A program made the position numbers and the translations under genes. From Olleya aquimaris (GTDB taxonomy: Bacteria > Bacteroidota > Bacteroidia > Flavobacteriales > Flavobacteriaceae), in the NCBI RefSeq assembly GCF_003259525.1, contig NZ_QLLO01000007.1, forward strand, positions 62,001 through 126,000: a stretch of DNA of 64,000 nucleotides, in the 5' to 3' direction. A model generated the notes under the pieces. It was given only the letters and a program-made list of their open reading frames with translations. It made no database searches and was not told the origin of the DNA. Below, piece after piece: positions 59,443 to 64,000 of this stretch; the first letter of the stretch is position 1, and each line of letters starts with the position of its first letter.

Positions 59443-60384
59443 TTACCCTTTAAAAGCTATAAAAATAAAAATCCCATAGATTAACACTAATCCAAAGCCT
59501 TTCATTTTACCTATTTCGTGTTGTTTAGGTAATAATCCTAAAACTAATACTGATGCTGCAAAAATGAGCATCCAAAAAATATCTCGAGATAAGATTAATG
59601 GTTCTGTAACTGGAATTACTTTTATCATAGACGTCAGTCCTAAAACCGAACCAATATTAAAAATATTAGACCCAATTAAATTACCTAAAGAAATTGCTTT
59701 TTCTTTTTTAGCTGCAGCAATTACAGATGCTGCAAGTTCTGGCACACTGGTACCAATTGCAATCATGGTGACACCAATAACCGCCTCGCTAACACCTAAA
59801 CTTGTAGCAATTTCTGTTGCACCTTTAACTAACCACTCACTACCAAAATACAATGCAGTTGCACCGATTAATAACCAAATTATAATTTTAAAATTGGACA
59901 CCACTGACAAAGCATCATCAACCTCTTCTAAATCGTCAGTAGATTTTTGAGTTTTAATTAGATATATAATAAAGATAATTAACCCTATAAACAGCACTGC
60001 ACCTTCAATAGCTATTAGTTGATTGTCATTCCACAGAAAATAGTACAATGCTATTGAAAACAACATCATAACTGGCCAAGTTAACTTATAAAAAGACTTA
60101 TCTATAGCTATTGCACCAACAATTGCAGTTATACCTAACACCAAACCTATATTGGCAATATTAGATCCTACCACATTGTTGATAGCAATTGCTGGAGAAC
60201 CTTTTAACGCTGCTTGTAAACTAACTAAAAGCTCTGGTGCAGAGGTTGCAAAAGACACAACCGTCATACCAATTACAATTTTAGATATGTTAAGCTTAAA
60301 CGATAAGGCTACAGAAGACCGCACTAAAAACTCTCCTCCTACTACCAATAGCACAAATCCTAGTATTAAAAAAACAACACTCAT
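59443..60384 (-). CDS. Calcium/sodium antiporter (CaCA family, YrbG-like)
   Basis: The protein has 313 residues and 10 helices in two homologous halves. The alpha-repeats are clear: VVSFATSAPELLVSL ... NNVVGSNIANIGLVLG and MIAIGTSVPELAASV ... GNLIGSNIFNIGSVLG, each with the conserved acidic SAPEL/SVPEL and GSN elements that bind Ca2+. It exchanges Ca2+ for Na+ across the inner membrane. The central cytoplasmic loop is short and acidic (STDDLEEVDD). Single gene. Confidence 0.94.
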   Translation of the reverse strand: MSVVFLILGFVLLVVGGEFLVRSSVALSFKLNISKIVIGMTVVSFATSAPELLVSLQAALKGSPAIAINNVVGSNIANIGLVLGITAIVGAIAIDKSFYKLTWPVMMLFSIALYYFLWNDNQLIAIEGAVLFIGLIIFIIYLIKTQKSTDDLEEVDDALSVVSNFKIIIWLLIGATALYFGSEWLVKGATEIATSLGVSEAVIGVTMIAIGTSVPELAASVIAAAKKEKAISLGNLIGSNIFNIGSVLGLTSMIKVIPVTEPLILSRDIFWMLIFAASVLVLGLLPKQHEIGKMKGFGLVLIYGIFIFIAFKG

Positions 60385-60484
60385 AGATTAATTTTTTGCG
60401 AAGATACATTTAGAATTTTTATTAGATAAACTCCATTTCCATTTTTTCGCTGATGCGGAAACAATCTTGAAGAAAACTAAAAAA

Positions 60485-60537
60485 ATAGTTAAAAAACTAT
60501 ATTTTTAGTTATATAACTATTTTTTTAGTTATGTTTG
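60485..60537 (+). promoter_or_regulatory. BlaI-type operator and promoter
   Basis: Two dyads, ATAGTT...AACTAT at 60485-60500 and the perfect palindrome TAGTTATATAACTA at 60506-60519, precede a half site TTAGTT and the -7 box TATGTTTG at 60530-60537. The repeated TAGTT half sites around the promoter suit autoregulation by the BlaI-like repressor encoded just downstream. Confidence 0.65.
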
Positions 60538-60566
60538 TGTTTAAGACATTCATATAAATCTGAAAA

Positions 60567-60926
60567 ATGCAAAAACTAACAAACAAAGAGGAAGAAATCA
60601 TGCATATTTTATGGAAGCTAGAACATGCTTTTGTTAAAGATGTTATGGCAGAAATAAAAGAAGACAAACCGCATTACAACACATTGTCTACCATGATTAG
60701 AAATCTTGAAGACAAAGGTTATGTTAGCTATGAAGCTTTTGGAAAAACGCATCGTTACTACCCTATTGTTAAAAAAGAAGACTATCGCAAAAAATTTATG
60801 AATACTGCTATTGACAACTATTTTAATAGCTCTTATAAAAACGTCGTGTCCTTTTTTGCAAAAGAAGAAAAAATTAGTGTTGACGAGCTAAAAGAGATAA
60901 TTCGTTTAATTGAAAAACAAGATTAA
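60567..60926 (+). CDS. BlaI/MecI/CopY family transcriptional repressor
   Basis: The protein has 119 residues. The winged helix is at 1-75 (LTNKEEEIMHILWKLEHAFVKDVMAEI, PHYNTLSTMIRNLEDKGYVSYEAFGKTHRYYPIV) and the dimerisation helices follow to the end (YFNSSYKNVVSFFAKEEKISVDELKEIIRLI). In this family the partner M56 protease leads to cleavage of the repressor on signal. It starts 3 bp before the M56 gene's start region in the same operon and has dyads at its promoter. Confidence 0.94.
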   Translation: MQKLTNKEEEIMHILWKLEHAFVKDVMAEIKEDKPHYNTLSTMIRNLEDKGYVSYEAFGKTHRYYPIVKKEDYRKKFMNTAIDNYFNSSYKNVVSFFAKEEKISVDELKEIIRLIEKQD

Positions 60927-60928
60927 TT

Positions 60929-62788
60929 ATGGATTATATTTTAAAATCTTCTGCAGTTATTATCCTATTTTATGCTTGCTATAAATTGTTTTTACAACGT
61001 GAAACTTTTTTTCAGGCTAATCGTTGGTTTTTGTTAATTGGATTAATAGTTTCGGCTTGTATTCCTTTAATTGTTATTCCAAATTATATAGAAATATTGG
61101 AAATCCCTGAACAAACTATTATTGCAAATAGTGCTACACATACTATACAACAATCAAGTTCTTCTTTTGATATATATAATGTGTTGTATTGGATTTATGT
61201 TATTGGTATTTTAGCATGTAGTACAAAACTTGTTATAGAGATTAGTTCTCTTGCTTTTCAACTTTACAACAAACCCTATAAATCATTTCAAAATTTTAAA
61301 CTTATTGAAACCACCAATAAGGTCTCACCGTTTTCATTTTTTAACTGGATAGTTTATAACCCAAGTCAATTTAATAAAGAGGAATTGACTCATATTATTA
61401 ACCACGAAAAAATCCATGTTAAACAACATCATTCTATAGATACCATTCTAGCACAATTGGCCTGTATCGTTTTTTGGTTTAATCCTTTTACTTGGTTATA
61501 CAAAAAAGAAATACAACAAAACTTAGAGTTTATTGCAGATCAAAAAGCACAAAATAATGCCGATTGCGATGTAAGTTACCAACAAGTATTGCTAAAAGCA
61601 ACTGTACCAAATTATCAATTAGCTATAGCTAATAATTTTTATAATTCACTACTCAAAAAACGAATCATTATGTTACACAAATCAAAATCAAGTACCTTAA
61701 AAGCCTGGAAATTTTTATTAATACTTCCAGCACTAGCTTTATTTTTAATGAGCTTTAACACCAAAGACGTATATGTTACTAACCCTAAAACAGACACAAA
61801 AACATTACCAAATACGTTAGGCGAGATTGAAGTTTTAATGATAAACAAAAACACAACTGATGCTGGCTTAACCAAAGCTGAAACAGAATTTAAAGACAAA
61901 GGGGTTACACTAAAATTTAAAGGTGTTAAAAGAAACTCAAGTGGAGAAATCATTGCAATTAAAATTACTGCTAAGTCTTCAACATCTAATGCTAACTTTA
62001 GTTTAGATTCTGACAACCCTATTCAACCTATAAAAATAGTGTTTGACAAATCAAAAGATAGTATTTCGATTAGCAATGGAAAGGCTTCACATGATAAAGA
62101 CTACTATTTTACTAGTAAAGATGACCACACTAAAATTTTAACCCAGAAAAAAGGAAACAATGTTTTTGTTTTTTCTTCCAATAATGATAGCATCCAACAT
62201 GAGGATGTCAAAATTATAATTAAAAATGATGCCGACACAACTAAACGTCATGCGCTTGTTTGGAAAAGCAAAGATTCAATTCATTTAGATTATGAAGATT
62301 TAGAAGACGAACAAATTATTATTATGGACGGGACCGATGGTAAAAAAATGAAGGCCAGAATTGTTACAAAGTATATAGACTCTGATTCTTTATGGGTTGA
62401 AAAAACACACGATAGCATTCATGTTTTAAAGCTTAAAAATGCTGATGTATCTGATAAAAACACATTTATTATTAAAAAAGAAATAACTAAAGATGGTCTA
62501 AATAAAAATGAAGATTCTAATGTGTTTATAATAAAAGACAATGACGATAAAACCGTTAAAAAAAGGATAAAAATTAAAAACTCTGATGACACTAAATTTA
62601 CTTTAAGAAGTAGTAATGGTGGAACTCCGCTCATCATTATAGATGGTAAAGAAGTTGCAGAAGACCAACTAAAATCTTTAGACCCAGACCGTATTGAAAG
62701 TATGAATGTTATAAAAGGAGAGGCTGCGTTAAAGCTTTATGGAGACAAAGGAAAAGATGGAGTTATTGAAATTAAAACTAAAAAATAA
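60929..62788 (+). CDS. M56 (BlaR1-like) membrane metallopeptidase with plug-like C-terminus
   Basis: The protein has 619 residues. Membrane helices lie near 5-20, 32-50, 80-105 and 265-285. The M56 zinc motif HEKIH begins at His159, with a following Glu in NLEFIADQKA as third ligand. After the fourth helix comes a long Ser/Asp/Lys-rich periplasmic region (about 290-560) and a final segment similar to a TonB-receptor plug (PLIIIDGKEVAEDQL, DPDRIESMNVIKGEAALKLYG). It probably senses an envelope signal and releases the BlaI-like repressor. The ligand is unknown; beta-lactam sensing is not shown, as no transpeptidase domain is present. Confidence 0.9.
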   Translation: MDYILKSSAVIILFYACYKLFLQRETFFQANRWFLLIGLIVSACIPLIVIPNYIEILEIPEQTIIANSATHTIQQSSSSFDIYNVLYWIYVIGILACSTKLVIEISSLAFQLYNKPYKSFQNFKLIETTNKVSPFSFFNWIVYNPSQFNKEELTHIINHEKIHVKQHHSIDTILAQLACIVFWFNPFTWLYKKEIQQNLEFIADQKAQNNADCDVSYQQVLLKATVPNYQLAIANNFYNSLLKKRIIMLHKSKSSTLKAWKFLLILPALALFLMSFNTKDVYVTNPKTDTKTLPNTLGEIEVLMINKNTTDAGLTKAETEFKDKGVTLKFKGVKRNSSGEIIAIKITAKSSTSNANFSLDSDNPIQPIKIVFDKSKDSISISNGKASHDKDYYFTSKDDHTKILTQKKGNNVFVFSSNNDSIQHEDVKIIIKNDADTTKRHALVWKSKDSIHLDYEDLEDEQIIIMDGTDGKKMKARIVTKYIDSDSLWVEKTHDSIHVLKLKNADVSDKNTFIIKKEITKDGLNKNEDSNVFIIKDNDDKTVKKRIKIKNSDDTKFTLRSSNGGTPLIIIDGKEVAEDQLKSLDPDRIESMNVIKGEAALKLYGDKGKDGVIEIKTKK

Positions 62789-62806
62789 TACCAATTATAT
62801 ACAAAC

Positions 62807-62838
62807 AAAAAAGACCTTCAATTGAAGGTCTTTTTTTT
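62807..62838. terminator. Bidirectional terminator
   Basis: AAAAAAGACCTTCAA / TTGAAGGTCTTTTTTTT, between the convergent M56 and endonuclease genes. Confidence 0.85.
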
Positions 62839-62853
62839 ATTTTAAATTATACT

Positions 62854-64000
62854 TTATTCAACAATAATCTTTTTAATTAAGCTGTCGCCTTCTGCTTCAA
62901 TTTTAACAAGATATAAACCACTTGCTAATTTTAAATCTACATAGCTATTGTTAATTATGGTTTGGTTTAACACTGCTCGACCTTCCGAAGAAAAAATAGC
63001 AATATCATAATTTTGTTTGTTACCAGAAATAAATAATTTATCGGTTACTGGGTTTGGATATACCTTAATGGTTTCAGTATTAAAATCTGTTACACTTAAG
63101 GGCTGACTCCAAGGGTTTCCCATTTGATTACCCCAAATATACTCTACTAAATCTGGTTGATCAATAAAAGGGTTACGGTTAAATTGCCAAGTGTAAACCA
63201 CGTTGTTTCTGTTCATTTCATAATCGTCAGGTGGATCATTTCTATGCCAATCTAAAATGGTAGCTAAATCTCCCATTTGACCTGTGGTTGTTGGAAAACC
63301 ATTAACCACACTTAACCCATTATATCTAATTTGCATGTACAATACACTTCTAGCAACATCGCCTTTAAAACTTCCTGCGTTACCTGTAGGACCATTATAT
63401 TGACCATAATGCTGATTACCTCTTGAACTGTTTTCTGGTCCATCTGCTGCACGTAAAGCATGCGCATCACTATTACCATGTCTTAGTGAATCTGCTGTTG
63501 TATTCCAAAACACGTCTTTACCATCTCTAACCTCATCTAAGTCAATACTATTATAACCTGCTAACGATCTAGGGAAGGTGTGTTCTCTATTCCATGTTCC
63601 AACATTATTAGATGTGGTTTGATAATCTAATTTTGCTCGACCTTGTTCTGTATAGACTAACCATACCTGATTGCTATTGGCTGGATTTTGATCGGCTTCT
63701 TCTAATATATCAATCACATCATTATAAGTTTGTGCTCTAACCACACCTTCTTCAGCAATAATATCTTGTAAAGCTTGTTCTAAATTAGTACCAGAGAGAC
63801 CATCTAAACTATCATAATAACCTGCTGGTTGCGTACTTTGCACTGTTAAAGGTGCTGGATTAAGATTTGGATAGGGTTGACTTGTTGGAACACCAAAAGA
63901 CGCCATAGTAAAGTCGTTATCAACTACTCTAACCTCGATATTATTATTTAAAGCTAAATACGCTGTTGGTAATGCAGACACAACTATCTTTAAAACCTCG
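62854..64000 (-). CDS. Endonuclease I family nuclease with T9SS sorting domain, 5' end cut
   Basis: The frame is open through the window edge, so the N-terminus is missing; the GTG at 63981 is internal. Visible residues include a short Calx-beta or Ig-like end (LNNNIEVRVVDNDF), then the endonuclease I domain: YYDSLDGLSGTNLEQALQDII, the catalytic stretch WNREHTFPRSLAG, SDAHALRAADGPENSSRGN and GDVARSVLYMQIRYNG. The C-terminal 80 residues are a type A sorting domain (TIKVYPNPVTDKLFISG, GLYLVKIEAEGDSLIKKIIVE). It is a secreted DNase/RNase of the EndA/NucM type, probably on or outside the cell. Confidence 0.92.
   Translation of the reverse strand, partial: EVLKIVVSALPTAYLALNNNIEVRVVDNDFTMASFGVPTSQPYPNLNPAPLTVQSTQPAGYYDSLDGLSGTNLEQALQDIIAEEGVVRAQTYNDVIDILEEADQNPANSNQVWLVYTEQGRAKLDYQTTSNNVGTWNREHTFPRSLAGYNSIDLDEVRDGKDVFWNTTADSLRHGNSDAHALRAADGPENSSRGNQHYGQYNGPTGNAGSFKGDVARSVLYMQIRYNGLSVVNGFPTTTGQMGDLATILDWHRNDPPDDYEMNRNNVVYTWQFNRNPFIDQPDLVEYIWGNQMGNPWSQPLSVTDFNTETIKVYPNPVTDKLFISGNKQNYDIAIFSSEGRAVLNQTIINNSYVDLKLASGLYLVKIEAEGDSLIKKIIVE

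Noticed and set aside
60929-62788. Beta-lactam sensor BlaR1
   Set aside because: The M56 part is present, but the penicillin-binding sensor domain of BlaR1 is absent and the C-terminus is plug-like.

Overview
The window looks like chromosome from a marine-type member of the Flavobacteriaceae. Evidence: AT-rich DNA, promoters of the Bacteroidota type (TAnnTTTG at -7, little Shine-Dalgarno), proteins with type IX secretion (T9SS) sorting tails, a fused IcmF mutase, GSIII beside GSII, and many DUF families typical of this group. I would guess something near Lacinutrix, Olleya or Winogradskyella, but the genus is not proven. No tRNA, rRNA or CRISPR array was seen.

Layout. 0-4.3 kb: 5' part of grpE, a YceI lipoprotein, a cassette-like insertion carrying a TerB-like gene and a long imperfect palindrome, and pepD. 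4.1-11.5 kb: a structured-RNA candidate, a DUF3810 membrane protein, two secreted amidohydrolase-like proteins, and a GIY-YIG nuclease gene bracketed by inverted REP-like sequences. 11.6-15.6 kb: a large T9SS-exported adhesin-like protein. 15.8-29.9 kb: housekeeping and envelope genes (TrmH-type methyltransferase, Ste24-like protease, TonB receptor plus PepSY protein for iron, MnmD, IlvE, MazG-like, DPP III, CrcB). 30-43.3 kb: a mini-gene for a Thr-rich peptide, an MFS/VOC pair, a lone helicase half, IcmF with repeat DNA inserted in frame, PurU, PyrF, PrfA and PurM.

43.4-55.3 kb is the most striking region: an expanded curli (type VIII secretion) locus. An operon csgB-like, csgE, csgF, csgG and a propeller lipoprotein lies downstream of four tandem, separately terminated CsgA-type genes. 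Together these encode about 160 copies of an Asp-rich 11-residue amyloid repeat. Three of the four have a paired TACGTA site, one helical turn apart, about 190-205 bp upstream of the start. CsgE carries an extra duplicated N-terminal domain and CsgG a C-terminal beta-barrel-like extension, so the secretion machinery is modified as well as the fibre subunits.

55.5-64 kb: divergent GSIII and GSII glutamine synthetases, a Ca2+/Na+ antiporter, a BlaI/M56 sensor pair with a visible operator, and a truncated endonuclease I with a T9SS tail. A dispersed REP-like repeat (core CTGAGCGCAGTCGAAG) occurs throughout, in gaps, in an RNA hairpin loop, around the GIY-YIG gene and inside icmF.
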